Made by a program: the position numbers and the translations under genes
Shown here: positions 13,645-23,518 of the stretch, piece after piece
Layout of the letters: each line of letters opens with the position of its first letter
Position numbering within the stretch: the first letter of the stretch is position 1
Notes under the pieces: generated by a model
What the model saw: only the letters and a program-made list of their open reading frames with translations
The model's database searches: none
What the model was told of the DNA's origin: nothing
Source of the DNA: Gordonia alkanivorans NBRC 16433
Lineage (GTDB): Bacteria > Actinomycetota > Actinomycetes > Mycobacteriales > Mycobacteriaceae
Assembly: GCF_000225505.1 (NCBI RefSeq)
Contig: NZ_BACI01000017.1
Span: 1 to 64,000 of the forward strand
Length of the DNA: 64,000 nt
Direction: 5' to 3'

Positions 13645-14904
13645 ATGACCACACCGACCAAGCCGCGACGCCGAATCCTCATCGGCGTCGGTGGAGGTAT
13701 CGCCGCATACAAGGTGTGCTCGGTGATCCGCCACTTCACCGAGTCCGGGCACGAGGTCCGCGTCGTGCCGACCCCCGCCGCACTCAAGTTCGTCGGCAAG
13801 GCGACCTTCGAGGCACTCAGCGGTAACCCGGTCAGCACCACCGTCTTCGACGACGTCGACGAGGTCGCGCACGTGCGTCTGGGCCAGGGCGCCGACCTCG
13901 TGATCATCGCCCCGGCGACCGCGGACCTCATGGCCCGCGCCGCCCAGGGCCGCGCCGACGATCTGCTCACCGCATCGCTGCTCACCGTGCGGTGCCCGGT
14001 GCTGTTCGTGCCGGCCATGCACACCGAGATGTGGGAGCACCCGGCCACTCAGGCCAACATCGCGACGCTGCGCGAGCAGGGCTCGACGGTCATGACCCCG
14101 GCGTCGGGTCGGCTCACCGGCACCGACTCCGGCCGCGGCCGTCTACCGGACCCGCAGGAGATCGCGCTCACCGGCGAGCTTCTCCTCGATCGCGCCGACG
14201 CCCTGCCCTACGATCTCGCCGGTGTCCGCGTGCTCATCAGCGCCGGCGGCACCCGCGAACCTCTCGATCCCGTGCGTTACCTGGGCAATCACAGCTCCGG
14301 CAAGCAGGGATTCGCGCTGGCCCGTGCGGCCGCGCAGCGCGGTGCGAGCGTCACCGTCGTCGCCGGTTCGACCGCTGATCCGGGCGATCCCGCCGGCGTG
14401 CAGATCGTGCGGATCTCGACGGCTCAGGAACTCTCCGAGGAGATGACCAAGCGCGCGGCCGACGCCGACGTCGTCATCATGGCCGCCGCCGTCGCCGACT
14501 TCCGGCCGATCGCGGTGGCCGACGCGAAGATCAAGAAGGGCGATCAGGGTCCGGCCCCGATCGAGCTCACCACCAACCCCGACATCCTCCGCGGCCTGGT
14601 CGAGGCGCGGGACGACGGTCGGATTCCGTCCGAGACCGTCATCGTCGGCTTCGCGGCCGAGACCGGGGACGAGACCGGCGGGGTCCTCGACCACGGTCGC
14701 GCCAAGCTCGCCCGCAAGGGTTGCGACCTGCTCGTGGTGAACGCCGTCGGTGACGGCAAGGCGTTCGGCACCGAGGACAACACCGGGTGGCTGCTTTCCG
14801 CCAAAGGTGACGAGACCGCTCTGCCCTTCGGATCGAAAACACTCATGTCGAGTCGGATACTTGACGAAGTGCGACAACTGGTGCCTGATGGTCGGGGGGC
14901 CTGA
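13645..14904 (+). CDS. coaBC: bifunctional CoaBC (phosphopantothenoylcysteine synthetase/decarboxylase)
   Basis: Adds cysteine to 4'-phosphopantothenate (CoaB) and decarboxylates the product (CoaC) in CoA synthesis. In the 419 aa, the FMN-binding CoaC domain (about 1-190) has the catalytic histidine region HVRLG at 75 and a PAMHTEMW motif at 123-130; the classical motif has Asn where this has His. The CoaB domain (about 195-410) has [22 protein letters not shown] and KIKKGD. The ATG at 13645 is preferred over the upstream frame opening inside rpoZ. Confidence 0.95.
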   Translation: MTTPTKPRRRILIGVGGGIAAYKVCSVIRHFTESGHEVRVVPTPAALKFVGKATFEALSGNPVSTTVFDDVDEVAHVRLGQGADLVIIAPATADLMARAAQGRADDLLTASLLTVRCPVLFVPAMHTEMWEHPATQANIATLREQGSTVMTPASGRLTGTDSGRGRLPDPQEIALTGELLLDRADALPYDLAGVRVLISAGGTREPLDPVRYLGNHSSGKQGFALARAAAQRGASVTVVAGSTADPGDPAGVQIVRISTAQELSEEMTKRAADADVVIMAAAVADFRPIAVADAKIKKGDQGPAPIELTTNPDILRGLVEARDDGRIPSETVIVGFAAETGDETGGVLDHGRAKLARKGCDLLVVNAVGDGKAFGTEDNTGWLLSAKGDETALPFGSKTLMSSRILDEVRQLVPDGRGA

Positions 14905-14913
14905 GCGGCACCG

Positions 14914-14919
14914 TAGTTT
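14914..14919 (+). promoter_or_regulatory. possible -10 of the metK promoter
   Basis: TAGTTT lies in the 103-nt coaBC-metK gap, leaving an untranslated leader of about 80 nt that ends in AGAGGA before the ATG. No SAM riboswitch fold was recognised. Weak evidence. Confidence 0.25.
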
Positions 14920-15007
14920 TGAAAGTGACTCCACCGGCCACACCGACCGGCCGACACCTGCCAAACGGCGCCGGACACATCCGCGCGCGAGATCTCGAGA
15001 GGATCTG

Positions 15008-16216
15008 ATGACCACCTCGTCACGCCTGTTCACGAGCGAATCCGTCACCGAGGGACATCCCGACAAGATCTGTGACGCGATCAGCGACTCGATCCTCGAC
15101 GCCATCCTCACCGACGACCCGAACGCGCGGGTCGCGGTCGAGACGCTGGTGACCACCGGCCAGGTCCACGTCGCGGGTGAGGTCACCACCACCGCCTACG
15201 CCGACATCCCCAAGATCGTCCGGGACAAGGTCCTCGAGATCGGTTACGACTCCTCGACCAAGGGCTTCGACGGCGCGTCGTGCGGCGTCAACGTCGCCAT
15301 CGGTGCGCAGTCCCCGGACATCGCCGGTGGCGTCTTCGACTCGCACGAGAGCCGCAGTGGCATCTCCGAGGACGAGATCGACAAGCAGGGTGCGGGCGAC
15401 CAGGGCCTGATGTTCGGTTACGCCACCAACGAGACCCCGGAGCTCATGCCGGTGCCGATCGCCCTCGCGCACCGGCTGTCGCGACGACTCACCGAGGTCC
15501 GCAAGAACGGCACGCTGCCGTACCTGCGCCCCGACGGCAAGACGCAGGTCACCATCGAATACGACGGCGACACCCCGGTCCGGCTCGACACCGTGGTGCT
15601 CTCGACCCAGCACGCCGCCGACATCGACCTCGACAACCTCCTCGCCCCCGACATCAAGAAGCACGTCGTCGACGCGGTGCTCGCCGAGATCGGCCTGCCG
15701 TCCCTCGACACCTCCGATTACCGTCTGCTGGTCAACCCGACGGGCAAGTTCGTCCTCGGCGGCCCGATGGGCGATGCCGGACTGACCGGCCGCAAGATCA
15801 TCGTCGACACCTACGGCGGCATGGCCCGCCACGGCGGCGGCGCCTTCTCCGGCAAGGACCCGTCGAAGGTCGACCGCAGCGCCGCGTATGCGATGCGCTG
15901 GGTCGCCAAGAATGCGGTGGCGGCAGGCCTGGCCGACCGCATCGAGGTCCAGGTGGCCTACGCGATCGGCAAGGCCGCACCGGTCGGCCTGTTCGTCGAG
16001 ACCTTCGGCACCGAGCACGTCGACCCGGCGGTCATCGAGCGCGTCATCAAGGAGAACTTCGACCTGCGTCCGCTCGCGATCATCCGCGACCTGGACCTGC
16101 TGCGTCCGATCTACGGTCCGACCGCCGCGTACGGCCACTTCGGCCGCACCGACGTCGATCTCCCGTGGGAGCGGACCGACCGCGCGGACAAGCTGCGCGC
16201 GGCCGCCGGTCTCTGA
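15008..16216 (+). CDS. metK: S-adenosylmethionine synthetase
   Basis: Makes SAM from methionine and ATP. The 402-aa protein has the N-terminal GHPDKICD signature with the catalytic histidine, [12 protein letters not shown], and the C-terminal [20 protein letters not shown]-loop-like signature. The upstream frame opens at 14750 inside coaBC; the ATG at 15008 preceded by AGAGGA gives the family start. priA follows 61 nt later. Confidence 0.97.
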   Translation: MTTSSRLFTSESVTEGHPDKICDAISDSILDAILTDDPNARVAVETLVTTGQVHVAGEVTTTAYADIPKIVRDKVLEIGYDSSTKGFDGASCGVNVAIGAQSPDIAGGVFDSHESRSGISEDEIDKQGAGDQGLMFGYATNETPELMPVPIALAHRLSRRLTEVRKNGTLPYLRPDGKTQVTIEYDGDTPVRLDTVVLSTQHAADIDLDNLLAPDIKKHVVDAVLAEIGLPSLDTSDYRLLVNPTGKFVLGGPMGDAGLTGRKIIVDTYGGMARHGGGAFSGKDPSKVDRSAAYAMRWVAKNAVAAGLADRIEVQVAYAIGKAAPVGLFVETFGTEHVDPAVIERVIKENFDLRPLAIIRDLDLLRPIYGPTAAYGHFGRTDVDLPWERTDRADKLRAAAGL

Positions 16217-16277
16217 CCGGCGAAGGGCGCAGTCCCTGCCCCCGAAAGGCGCACGGGTCCCGGCTGATTCGCTGCCG

Positions 16278-18245
16278 GTGGCACGTGTGCTGCCCATTCT
16301 CGGACTCGCACACCTCGACCGACCGTTCGACTACCTGATCGACTCCGATCAGGATGCGACGGCGGTCCCGGGGGTGCGGGTCCGCGTTCGGTTCGCCGGT
16401 CGGCTGATCGACGGGTTCCTGCTCGACCGCATCGAGAAGAGCGATCACCCCGGCAAGCTGGGTTGGCTCGATCGTGTCGTCTCGGCCGAGCCTGTCCTGT
16501 CGCCGGAACTGGCATCGCTGTGCCGCGCCGTCGCCGATCGCTATGCGGGCACCATGGGAGATGTTGTCCGGCTGGCCATCCCGCCCCGGCATGCGCGGAC
16601 CGAGAAGGAGACGACGCCGGAACCGACGACCGTCGTCGAGGCCCCGGACCTCGAGGCGTGGCGACGCTATCCGCTGGCCGAGTCGTTCTTCGAGGCGATC
16701 GCCGACGGTGGCCACCCGCGTGCGGCGTGGCAGGCGCTGCCGGGGGAGGACTGGCCCCGCCGGCTCGCCGAACTCGCCGCGACGACCCTGGCGGCCGGCC
16801 GCGGCTGCATCATCATCGTGCCCGACCAACGCGACCTCGACCGGGTCTGGGCGGAATGCGAACCACTCATCGGCGATCAGGGGGTGGCGCTGGCGGCCGG
16901 ACTCGGACCCACCGCCCGGTACCGGCGCTGGCTCGCCGCACGACGCGGTGCGGCGAAACTCGTGATCGGCACGCGCAGTGCGGTGTTCGCCCCCGTTCGC
17001 GACCTCGGTCTCGTCGTCGTCTGGGACGACGGCGACGACAGCATGGCCGATCCGCGCGCGCCGTACCCGCACCCGCGCGAGGTCGCGGTACTGCGGTCGC
17101 ATCAGGAACGCTGCGCACTGGTCCTCGGCGGCTTCGCCCGAACCGCGGAGGCTCAGGCGCTCGTCGCATCGGGGTGGGCACACGACCTCGTCGCCGATCG
17201 TCCGCTCGTTCGTCACCGCAGCCCGCGCGTGCAGGCCATCTCCGACGACGACCGGCAGATCGCCCGCGATCCGATGGCGAGGTCCGCGCGAATCCCCGAG
17301 GTCGCCTTCGACGCTGCCCGTTCGGCGTTCGCCGCCGACCAACCGGTGGTGTTCAGCGTGCCGCGTCGCGGCTACGTGCCGTCGCTGGCGTGTACCCGGT
17401 GTCGCGAGCATGCTCGGTGTCGCGGCTGCAACGGACCGCTGCAGATGGACGGGAACCAGCGTCTGAGTTGCCGGTGGTGTGGTCGCCCGGAGCCGACCTT
17501 CCGCTGTCCCGAGTGTGGCAACACGAAAGTGCGGGCCACGGTCACCGGCGCTCGACGCACCGCCGAGGAACTGGGGCGCGCCTTCGCCGGTGTGCCGGTC
17601 CACACCAGCGGTGGCGACTCCATCATCGACGAGATCGAACCGGGCGCACGGCTCGTCGTCGCCACACCGGGTGCCGAACCGGTCGCACCCGACGGCTACG
17701 GCGCAGCGATCGTCGTCGACACCTGGGCACAACTCGACCGCGCCGACCTGCGCGCGGAGGAACACGCCGTCCGACGCTGGATGGCCCTGGCCGGCATGGT
17801 CCGGCCCCACGGCGAGGGCGGCCGCGTGGTGATCGTCGCCGACTCGACTCTCGCGCCGGTTCAGGCGCTGATCCGTTGGGACCCCGTCGGATTCGCCTCC
17901 ATTCAGTTGAGTGAACGCGTGGAACTGGGTTTCCCGCCGGCGGTCACGATGGCCTCGGTCGACGGTCCCACGCAGGTCATCACCGACTTCGTCGAACACC
18001 TCGAGCTGCCCGAGGGCTCGGACGTTCTCGGACCGGTGCCGCTTCCGCCGGGGGTGCGGCCGCCCGCCGGTAGCGCCGAATGGGAGGCCGCTGCGGACGA
18101 CGAGATGGACCGCATCCTGGTGCGGTTGCCGCGCAAGCACGGACGACTCCTCGCGCAGGCTCTCGCCGCCGGGCAGGCGCGGCGCAACACACACCGGCAG
18201 ACCGGGCCGATCAGGGTTCAGGTGGACCCGCCTACGATCGGATGA
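16278..18245 (+). CDS. priA: PriA-like primosomal protein lacking helicase motifs
   Basis: PriA restarts replication forks. The 655 aa include a 3'-DNA-binding-like N-terminus (VLPILGLAHLDRPFDYL), a degraded helicase core and an intact zinc region with eight cysteines (CTRCREHARCRGC, CRWCGR, CPECG). The Walker A GxTGSGKT expected near residue 180 is absent; the corresponding segment reads GRGCIIIVPDQRDLDR. The Walker B DEEH equivalent is DDGDDS. This loss is shared with mycobacterial PriA of about the same length, so the protein probably acts as a structural fork-binding factor without ATPase activity. The GTG at 16278 is the only reasonable start clear of metK. fmt begins at the next base after its stop. 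Confidence 0.88.
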   Translation: MARVLPILGLAHLDRPFDYLIDSDQDATAVPGVRVRVRFAGRLIDGFLLDRIEKSDHPGKLGWLDRVVSAEPVLSPELASLCRAVADRYAGTMGDVVRLAIPPRHARTEKETTPEPTTVVEAPDLEAWRRYPLAESFFEAIADGGHPRAAWQALPGEDWPRRLAELAATTLAAGRGCIIIVPDQRDLDRVWAECEPLIGDQGVALAAGLGPTARYRRWLAARRGAAKLVIGTRSAVFAPVRDLGLVVVWDDGDDSMADPRAPYPHPREVAVLRSHQERCALVLGGFARTAEAQALVASGWAHDLVADRPLVRHRSPRVQAISDDDRQIARDPMARSARIPEVAFDAARSAFAADQPVVFSVPRRGYVPSLACTRCREHARCRGCNGPLQMDGNQRLSCRWCGRPEPTFRCPECGNTKVRATVTGARRTAEELGRAFAGVPVHTSGGDSIIDEIEPGARLVVATPGAEPVAPDGYGAAIVVDTWAQLDRADLRAEEHAVRRWMALAGMVRPHGEGGRVVIVADSTLAPVQALIRWDPVGFASIQLSERVELGFPPAVTMASVDGPTQVITDFVEHLELPEGSDVLGPVPLPPGVRPPAGSAEWEAAADDEMDRILVRLPRKHGRLLAQALAAGQARRNTHRQTGPIRVQVDPPTIG

Positions 18246-19205
18246 ATGCGCATCGTTTTCGCCGGCACCCCAGAGGTGGCCGTGCCGTCGTTGCAGGCCC
18301 TGCTCGACTCGCCGTCGCATGAGGTCGTCGGCGTCATCACCCGGCCCGACGCGGTGTCGGGGCGCGGCCGCAAGGTCGTGCGGTCACCGATCGGCGTCCT
18401 CGCCGACGAGCACGGCCTCGAGGTGATCACCCCGCGCCGCATGTCCGAACCCGACGTCGCCGAGACGTTGCGACGCTGGGCGCCGGACTGTGCGGCCGTG
18501 GTCGCCTACGGAGGCCTCGTGCCCGAGGATCTGCTGGCGCTCCCGACCCATGGCTGGATCAACCTGCACTTCTCGGTGTTGCCCGCGTGGCGTGGGGCGG
18601 CGCCGGTGCAGGCCGCGATCGCCGCGGGCGACGAGGTGACCGGTGCCAGCACCTTCCGGCTGGAGAAGGGGCTCGACACCGGACCGGTGTTCGGCATCCT
18701 GACCGAGACCATCCGGCCCACCGACACCAGCGGCGACCTGCTCGCACGTCTCGCCGACGCCGGGTCCGGCCTGCTCGTCAACACGCTCGACGGCATCGAG
18801 GCCGGGGAACTCACCCCCGAACCGCAACCCTCGACCGGCGTCAGCCACGCGCCGAAGGTCGAGGTCGAGGATGCGCGCATCCGCTGGGATCTGCCCGCGC
18901 ACATCATCGATCGCCTCATCCGCGCCTACACGCCGGCGCCGGGTTCGTGGACGAGTCTCGACGACGCACGGATCAAGGTGGGCCCGGTGCGGCCCGTCGC
19001 CGAGGACGACGCGTCATTGCCGGACTCGGTTCGGGCCGAACCGCTGGCCCCGGGTGCGATCGCGGTGACCAAGAAAGCGGTGCTCGTCGGGACCGGTTCC
19101 ACGCCGGTGAAATTCGGCACGGTACAACCGCCGGGGAAGAAGCCGATGCCTGCCGCGGACTGGGCCCGTGGCGCACGACTGACCGATGGGACGGTACTGG
19201 GATGA
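18246..19205 (+). CDS. fmt: methionyl-tRNA formyltransferase
   Basis: Formylates initiator Met-tRNA using 10-formyl-THF. The 319-aa protein starts with [16 protein letters not shown], has the hydrolase/transferase core [18 protein letters not shown] near 100-117 (the SLLPxxRG loop appears as SVLPAWRG) and a C-terminal OB-like tRNA-binding domain from about 205. The ATG directly abuts the priA stop, and its own stop overlaps the rsmB start by ATGA. Confidence 0.95.
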   Translation: MRIVFAGTPEVAVPSLQALLDSPSHEVVGVITRPDAVSGRGRKVVRSPIGVLADEHGLEVITPRRMSEPDVAETLRRWAPDCAAVVAYGGLVPEDLLALPTHGWINLHFSVLPAWRGAAPVQAAIAAGDEVTGASTFRLEKGLDTGPVFGILTETIRPTDTSGDLLARLADAGSGLLVNTLDGIEAGELTPEPQPSTGVSHAPKVEVEDARIRWDLPAHIIDRLIRAYTPAPGSWTSLDDARIKVGPVRPVAEDDASLPDSVRAEPLAPGAIAVTKKAVLVGTGSTPVKFGTVQPPGKKPMPAADWARGARLTDGTVLG

Positions 19206-20581
19206 GTGGGGATCGAAAGTTACGGCAGAAGGACCTCGACCCGGCGCGCGTCGCGGCGCGGGACACGCTGCGCGCGGTTCGTGAGCGGGACGCCTACGCG
19301 AACCTGGTTCTCCCGAAGATGCTGCGGGATCGCAAGATCGAGGGTCGCGACGCCGCATTCGCGACCGAACTCGCCTACGGCACGGCGCGTGCCCAGGGGC
19401 TGCTGGATGCCGTGATCGCCGCAGCGGCCAAGCGTCCCGTCGAGGAGATCGACGGTCCCGTACTCGACGTGCTGCGGCTCGGGGCGTACCAGTTGCTGCG
19501 CACGCGCGTGGGTTCACATGCCGCGGTGTCGACGTCGGTGGATCTCGTGCGTTCCGAGAACGGGATGGGCCCTTCGGGTTTCGCGAATGCCGTGCTGCGC
19601 AAGGTGTCGCAGAAGACCGAGGAGATGTGGGTCGACGAGCTCGCGCCGTCGCCCGCCGAGGATCTCGTCGGCTATCTCGCGTTCCAGTACGCGCACCCGC
19701 GCTGGATCGCGGGGGTGTTCCGGGATGCGCTCGGGGGGTCGGCCGGCCAGCTGCAGGCGGCGCTCGCCGCCGACGACGAGCGGCCACCGGTGCACCTGGT
19801 TGCCCGCCCCGGCTACATCACCGCCGAGGAGCTGGCGCTGACCAGCGGGGGAGAGGAAGGCGACTACTCGCCGTACTGCGTGTACCTGCCCGGCGGTGAT
19901 CCCGGCGACGTGGAGGCGATCCGCGAGGGCTACGCGGGTGTGCAGGACGAGGGCAGCCAGCTGATCGCGCGGGCGGTCACGGTCGCCGAGGTCGCCGACG
20001 ACTCCGGCCGCTGGCTCGACATGTGTGCCGGGCCCGGCGGAAAGGCCGCGCTGATCGGTGCGCTCGCCGAGATCGATGCTGCCTGCCTCGACGCGATCGA
20101 GGTGTCGAAGCATCGCGCGGAGCTGATCCGGAAGGTCGTGAACGATCTGCCGGTGACCATCCACGTCGCCGATGCACGATCGAGTGGCCTCGAACCGGGA
20201 TACGACCGCATCCTGCTCGACGCTCCGTGTTCCGGTCTGGGCTCGCTGCGTCGTCGCCCCGAATCCCGTTGGCGCCGAACCGCTGCAGACGTCGAGGAGC
20301 TCGTCGTGCTGCAGAAGGAGTTGCTGACCGAGGCGTTGAGGTTGGTCAAACCCGGTGGCGTGGTGGCGTATTCGACGTGCTCGCCGCATCCCGCCGAGAC
20401 CACCGCGGTGGTCGCCGACGTGCTGGCATCGGTGGACGGGGCCCGTCAGCTCGATGCCCGCCCACTGGTGACCGTCGGCAAGCTCGGGCCGGAGCTGCTC
20501 GGCGACGGCCCACACGTGCAGCTGTGGCCGCACATCCACGGCACGGACGCGATGTTTCTGGCGGCGCTCACTCGGGATTAG
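19202..20581 (+). CDS. rsmB: 16S rRNA m5C methyltransferase RsmB/Fmu family
   Basis: SAM-dependent methyltransferase for a cytosine of 16S rRNA (C967 in E. coli). In the 459 aa, an N-terminal NusB-like RNA-binding domain (about 15-145) precedes a Rossmann methyltransferase domain. That domain has the SAM loop [14 protein letters not shown], the [15 protein letters not shown] motif IV and the catalytic cysteine in [11 protein letters not shown]. The ATG overlaps the fmt stop. The gene ends only 4 nt before the stop of the convergent reductase-like gene; no terminator is visible there. This marks the left edge of the accessory block. Confidence 0.94.
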   Translation: MSGDRKLRQKDLDPARVAARDTLRAVRERDAYANLVLPKMLRDRKIEGRDAAFATELAYGTARAQGLLDAVIAAAAKRPVEEIDGPVLDVLRLGAYQLLRTRVGSHAAVSTSVDLVRSENGMGPSGFANAVLRKVSQKTEEMWVDELAPSPAEDLVGYLAFQYAHPRWIAGVFRDALGGSAGQLQAALAADDERPPVHLVARPGYITAEELALTSGGEEGDYSPYCVYLPGGDPGDVEAIREGYAGVQDEGSQLIARAVTVAEVADDSGRWLDMCAGPGGKAALIGALAEIDAACLDAIEVSKHRAELIRKVVNDLPVTIHVADARSSGLEPGYDRILLDAPCSGLGSLRRRPESRWRRTAADVEELVVLQKELLTEALRLVKPGGVVAYSTCSPHPAETTAVVADVLASVDGARQLDARPLVTVGKLGPELLGDGPHVQLWPHIHGTDAMFLAALTRD

Positions 20582-20585
20582 ACGT

Positions 20586-21230
20586 TCAGTTCTCGTGTGA
20601 GCCTGTAACTGCCGCCGCCACGCCTTCGTAGTCCGCGACCGCCGCTCGGCCGTTCGGCTCGTACTCGAGGATCAGGAGTCCTGCGGGCGTCGCGGTGTGG
20701 TGTCTCAGTCGGAAGCCCAGGTCGGTTGTGTTGCGACCGAACAACTGTCGGCCCGTGCCAAGTGCGGTCGGGGCCACGACCAAGCGCAGTGTGTCTACGA
20801 GACCTGCTTCGAGGAGCGACGCGGCGAGGGTGTTGCTGCCGTGGATCTGTAGTTCGCGTCCCGGCTGCGAGCGCAGGGCGGACACCTCCTCTACCGGCTC
20901 GCCGCAGAGGAGGGTCGCGGGCTGCCAGGGCAGTTCGGTGAGGGTGCTGCTTACCACGTACTTGGGGAGGCCGTTCATCCGCCCTGTGAACGGGTCGTCG
21001 GGGTCGGTGATCTGCGGCCAGTCGCGGGCGAAGGCCTCGTAAGTTCGACGCCCGAGGAGGAGTCCGCCGGCGAGGTCGAGCCACTCCGACGCCTGCCGGA
21101 TGAAGGTCTCATCCATGTGCGGCACGAGCCATCCGCCGGCGGTGAAGCCGTCGGAGGTGTCCTCGTCGGCCGACCCGGGGCCCTGCGTGACGCCGTCGAG
21201 GGTGATGAATTCGGTGACGGTGATCTTCAT
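20586..21230 (-). CDS. dihydrofolate reductase-like / RibD C-terminal domain protein
   Basis: A 214-aa protein of the RibD_C/YyaP/YwjB group. It begins KITVTEFITLDGVTQGPG and contains the LLLGRRTYEAFA nucleotide-binding stretch and the LQIHGSNTLAASLLEAGLVDTLRLVVAP segment typical of NAD(P)H-binding reductases of this fold. Substrate unknown; such genes often accompany small regulators in actinobacteria. Its start overlaps the stop of the SRPBCC gene upstream by a few bases, so the three minus-strand genes (ArsR, SRPBCC, reductase) probably form one operon. It ends tail to tail with rsmB. Confidence 0.8.
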   Translation of the reverse strand: MKITVTEFITLDGVTQGPGSADEDTSDGFTAGGWLVPHMDETFIRQASEWLDLAGGLLLGRRTYEAFARDWPQITDPDDPFTGRMNGLPKYVVSSTLTELPWQPATLLCGEPVEEVSALRSQPGRELQIHGSNTLAASLLEAGLVDTLRLVVAPTALGTGRQLFGRNTTDLGFRLRHHTATPAGLLILEYEPNGRAAVADYEGVAAAVTGSHEN

Positions 21231-21706
21231 TGCCGGGCTTCACTTTCCACCAGTTCGGCGAGCGCCGCGGTCACCGAACCCCAACCGTCGTAGAAGCCGA
21301 GGTTGTCGTGACGGTTGCGGTCGGACGGATTGCCATGGCGCACAACGACGTTGTATTCGGTCCCGTCCGCGTGGTCGGTGAGGGTGATCTCCGCGGTCAT
21401 GGGGACGGGCGCGGGTACGGCCGGACGCCAGGAGCTGTCGATGGCGTTGGTGAACACAAGGCGCTCGTTGGGTTCGGCGACGAGGAAGGCGGCGTCCATG
21501 TGCGGGACGAAGGTCGTGCCGTCGTCGCTCATCTGGGTGACCAACGCGCCGCCGGGGCGCGGTTCGAGCCGGTCGACGCGGGTGATCGTCGGGGATGGCG
21601 TCCACCACTTCGCGAACTGTTCGGGTTGCGTCCAGGCATCCCAGATCCGTTGGCGCGGTGCGCGGATGATGCGGTGCAGGGTGAGATCCAGTTCGGGGTC
21701 GATCAT
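21227..21706 (-). CDS. SRPBCC (AHSA1-like) domain protein
   Basis: A 159-aa START/Bet v1-fold protein of the AHSA1 type: IIRAPRQRIWDAWTQPEQFAKWW at the N-terminus and a YDGWGSVTAALAEL C-terminal helix, both standard for the family. These proteins bind small hydrophobic ligands in a central cavity; the ligand here is unknown. The frame extends to 21826, but the ATG at 21706 overlaps the ArsR stop (ATGA), which fixes the start. The ArsR-SRPBCC pair is a common actinobacterial arrangement in which the regulator controls the pair. Confidence 0.85.
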   Translation of the reverse strand: MIDPELDLTLHRIIRAPRQRIWDAWTQPEQFAKWWTPSPTITRVDRLEPRPGGALVTQMSDDGTTFVPHMDAAFLVAEPNERLVFTNAIDSSWRPAVPAPVPMTAEITLTDHADGTEYNVVVRHGNPSDRNRHDNLGFYDGWGSVTAALAELVESEARQ

Positions 21707-22038
21707 GATGTCTCCTCGGGTTCGGTGACGAAGGCTTCGAGTCGGTCGGTGCGTTCGGTCCAGACGGTGCGCTGGTGTTCGAGCCAGGTCTGCAGTCGTC
21801 GCAGGCGTCGGCGGTCGAGCGTGCACATGCGGGTGCGCCCGGTCTTCTTGGTCATGACCAGTCCGCTGTCCTCGAGGACCTTCAGATGCTTCATGAACGA
21901 CGGAAGGGTCATGGGGAAGGGGTCGGCGAGTTCGCCGACGCTCGCGGGTCCCCGCCCGAGACGTTCGACGACGGCGCGGCGGGTCGGGTCCGACAATGCG
22001 CCGAAGATCTCGTCGAGAGTCGCCGTATGGTTTGCCAT
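21703..22038 (-). CDS. ArsR/SmtB-family winged-helix repressor
   Basis: A 111-aa regulator with the ArsR helix-turn-helix: DEIFGALSDPTRRAVVERLG, then ASVGELADPF and the recognition helix around LPSFMKHLKVLEDSGLV. No cysteine-rich metal site is seen, so it is unlikely to be a metal sensor. The frame runs up to a GTG at 22065, but that codon lies inside the palindromic operator; the ATG at 22038 leaves the operator upstream and starts just before the conserved HTH. It probably represses itself and the SRPBCC/reductase genes. Confidence 0.85.
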   Translation of the reverse strand: MANHTATLDEIFGALSDPTRRAVVERLGRGPASVGELADPFPMTLPSFMKHLKVLEDSGLVMTKKTGRTRMCTLDRRRLRRLQTWLEHQRTVWTERTDRLEAFVTEPEETS

Positions 22039-22062
22039 GTGGCTATGTGTCGTACGGCTCGT

Positions 22063-22084
22063 CACTTAACTCAATGGTTAAGTG
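22063..22084. promoter_or_regulatory. palindromic operator of the ArsR-SRPBCC operon
   Basis: CACTTAAC and GTTAAGTG form a perfect 8-bp inverted repeat around a 6-nt spacer (TCAATG), 24 nt upstream of the arsR-type start. This is the size and symmetry of an ArsR dimer site. The HNH gene starts 66 nt to the other side, so it could also be affected. Confidence 0.7.
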
Positions 22085-22136
22085 AAGGATCGTCTTCGGG
22101 TTGTGGAAAACTTCGGCGGAGCTGGCGATATCGGCG

Positions 22137-22142
22137 TACTAT
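22137..22142 (+). promoter_or_regulatory. -10 hexamer of a leaderless promoter for the HNH gene
   Basis: TACTAT is followed by 7 nt and the ATG at 22150. Confidence 0.55.
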
Positions 22143-22149
22143 CGAATGT

Positions 22150-23487
22150 ATGTACGAATCACCCTCGGGCGGAACATCGGGTCTGTCGACGGACGGTCTA
22201 CGTGCCCTCCAAGGCCTCCTCGCCGGGATGCCTGCAGGCGTCGACGAGGCCGAGTCGGTGCGGCGGCTGACGCTGCTCGAGGAGATCAAGTCGGCCTGCA
22301 CTGCGGTCCAGGTGCGTGAGACCGCGAATCTCGACCGGCTACGTGCCGACGATGAGGCTGCACGGAATGTTCCGCAGAAGCGGCGGGGCCGGGGACTCGC
22401 CGCCGAAGTCGGGCTGGCACGGAAGGTCTCACCGAAGAAGGGGAGTCAGTACCTCGGGTTCGCTCGTGCTCTGGCACACGAGATGCCGCATACGATGGCA
22501 GCACTCACAGACGGTGTACTGACCGAATGGCGTGCCACCATTCTCGTTCGCGAAACCGCTTTTCTGACTCGCGAATCGCGCGAGGAGATCGATCGGCGGG
22601 TGTGCGGTGACCGTGCGGAACTGGTGGGTGTGTCCGACCGCGAGATCGAATCGACGGCGAAGCGTCACGCCTACGAACTCGAGCCGGCGGCAGTGGTCGC
22701 GCGAAAGGCCAAGGCCGAGAAGGATCGGCGGGTTAGCGTGCGGCCGGCGCCGGATCTGATGACCCAACTCTCGGCGTTGTTGCCGATGACACAGGGAATC
22801 TCCGTATATGCCTCGCTCAAGAAGCACGCTGACTCCATACTCGGTGCCGACGATCGCACGCATGCGCAGATCATGGCCGACACGCTGGTCGAACGTGTCA
22901 CCGGCCGATCCGCAGCGGAACCGGTTCCGGTGTCGGTAGACATGATCATGTCCGACGAGTGCCTGTTCGGGCTCAACGATTCGGCGGCCGAAGTGAAGGG
23001 GTACGGACCGATTCCGGCAGCAGTGGCACGGGAACTCGTCGCCGCGTCGGTGTCGCCCGATGGTGAGACCGCCTCGACGATGCGTCGTATCTATGCACGT
23101 CCGTCGGATGGCGCACTGGTGGCGATGGAGTCGAAATCGCGAACCTTCCCGGCCGCGCTCGCACACTTCGTCCGACTCCGAGACCAACGCTGCCGAACTC
23201 CGTACTGCGGTGCGCCCATCGCGGAGATCGACCACGCGAAACCACATCGCCACGATGGCCCGACCAGCGAGGCCAACGCCGACGGCATCTGTGTCACCCA
23301 CAATCGGGCCAAAGAGGCTGACGGCTGGGGATATTCGGTTCGTATGGCCGGTGACATCCGGGTCATCGACGTCATCACCCCGACCGGTGGACGTCATCGG
23401 AGCACCGCACCACCGGCGATCGGGCACCAAAGTCCTGACCGCAGCGTCGTCGAGACGAAGCTGCTGCAGCTGCTCGCGGTCGCCTGA
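22150..23487 (+). CDS. DUF222 / HNH endonuclease-domain protein
   Basis: A 445-aa protein of the DUF222-HNH type that is abundant and often multicopy in actinobacteria. Residues about 15-300 form the helical DUF222 region. The C-terminal HNH domain has C348 and C353 (CRTPYC), D361-H362, N376 and H384-N385, the residues expected of a zinc-stabilised HNH metal finger. It could therefore cut DNA, but the role of this family is not settled. No intron, intein or recombinase accompanies it. The ATG at 22150 is set by the leaderless -10; the longer frame to 21775 is antisense to the arsR-type gene. Confidence 0.82.
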   Translation: MYESPSGGTSGLSTDGLRALQGLLAGMPAGVDEAESVRRLTLLEEIKSACTAVQVRETANLDRLRADDEAARNVPQKRRGRGLAAEVGLARKVSPKKGSQYLGFARALAHEMPHTMAALTDGVLTEWRATILVRETAFLTRESREEIDRRVCGDRAELVGVSDREIESTAKRHAYELEPAAVVARKAKAEKDRRVSVRPAPDLMTQLSALLPMTQGISVYASLKKHADSILGADDRTHAQIMADTLVERVTGRSAAEPVPVSVDMIMSDECLFGLNDSAAEVKGYGPIPAAVARELVAASVSPDGETASTMRRIYARPSDGALVAMESKSRTFPAALAHFVRLRDQRCRTPYCGAPIAEIDHAKPHRHDGPTSEANADGICVTHNRAKEADGWGYSVRMAGDIRVIDVITPTGGRHRSTAPPAIGHQSPDRSVVETKLLQLLAVA

Positions 23488-23504
23488 GCGGTGCCGGCGC
23501 CGGG

Positions 23505-23510
23505 TAACGT
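23505..23510 (+). promoter_or_regulatory. -10 hexamer of a leaderless promoter for the GNAT gene
   Basis: TAACGT is followed by 8 nt and the GTG at 23519. Confidence 0.45.
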
Positions 23511-23518
23511 CCAACGGC

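Noticed and set aside
14905..15007. Possible SAM riboswitch before metK
   Set aside because: The 103-nt leader shows none of the conserved SAM-I, SAM-II or SAM-IV core sequences that I can recognise.
16080..18320. 746-codon open frame antisense to metK/priA
   Set aside because: Shadow of priA with no recognisable protein features or ribosome binding site.
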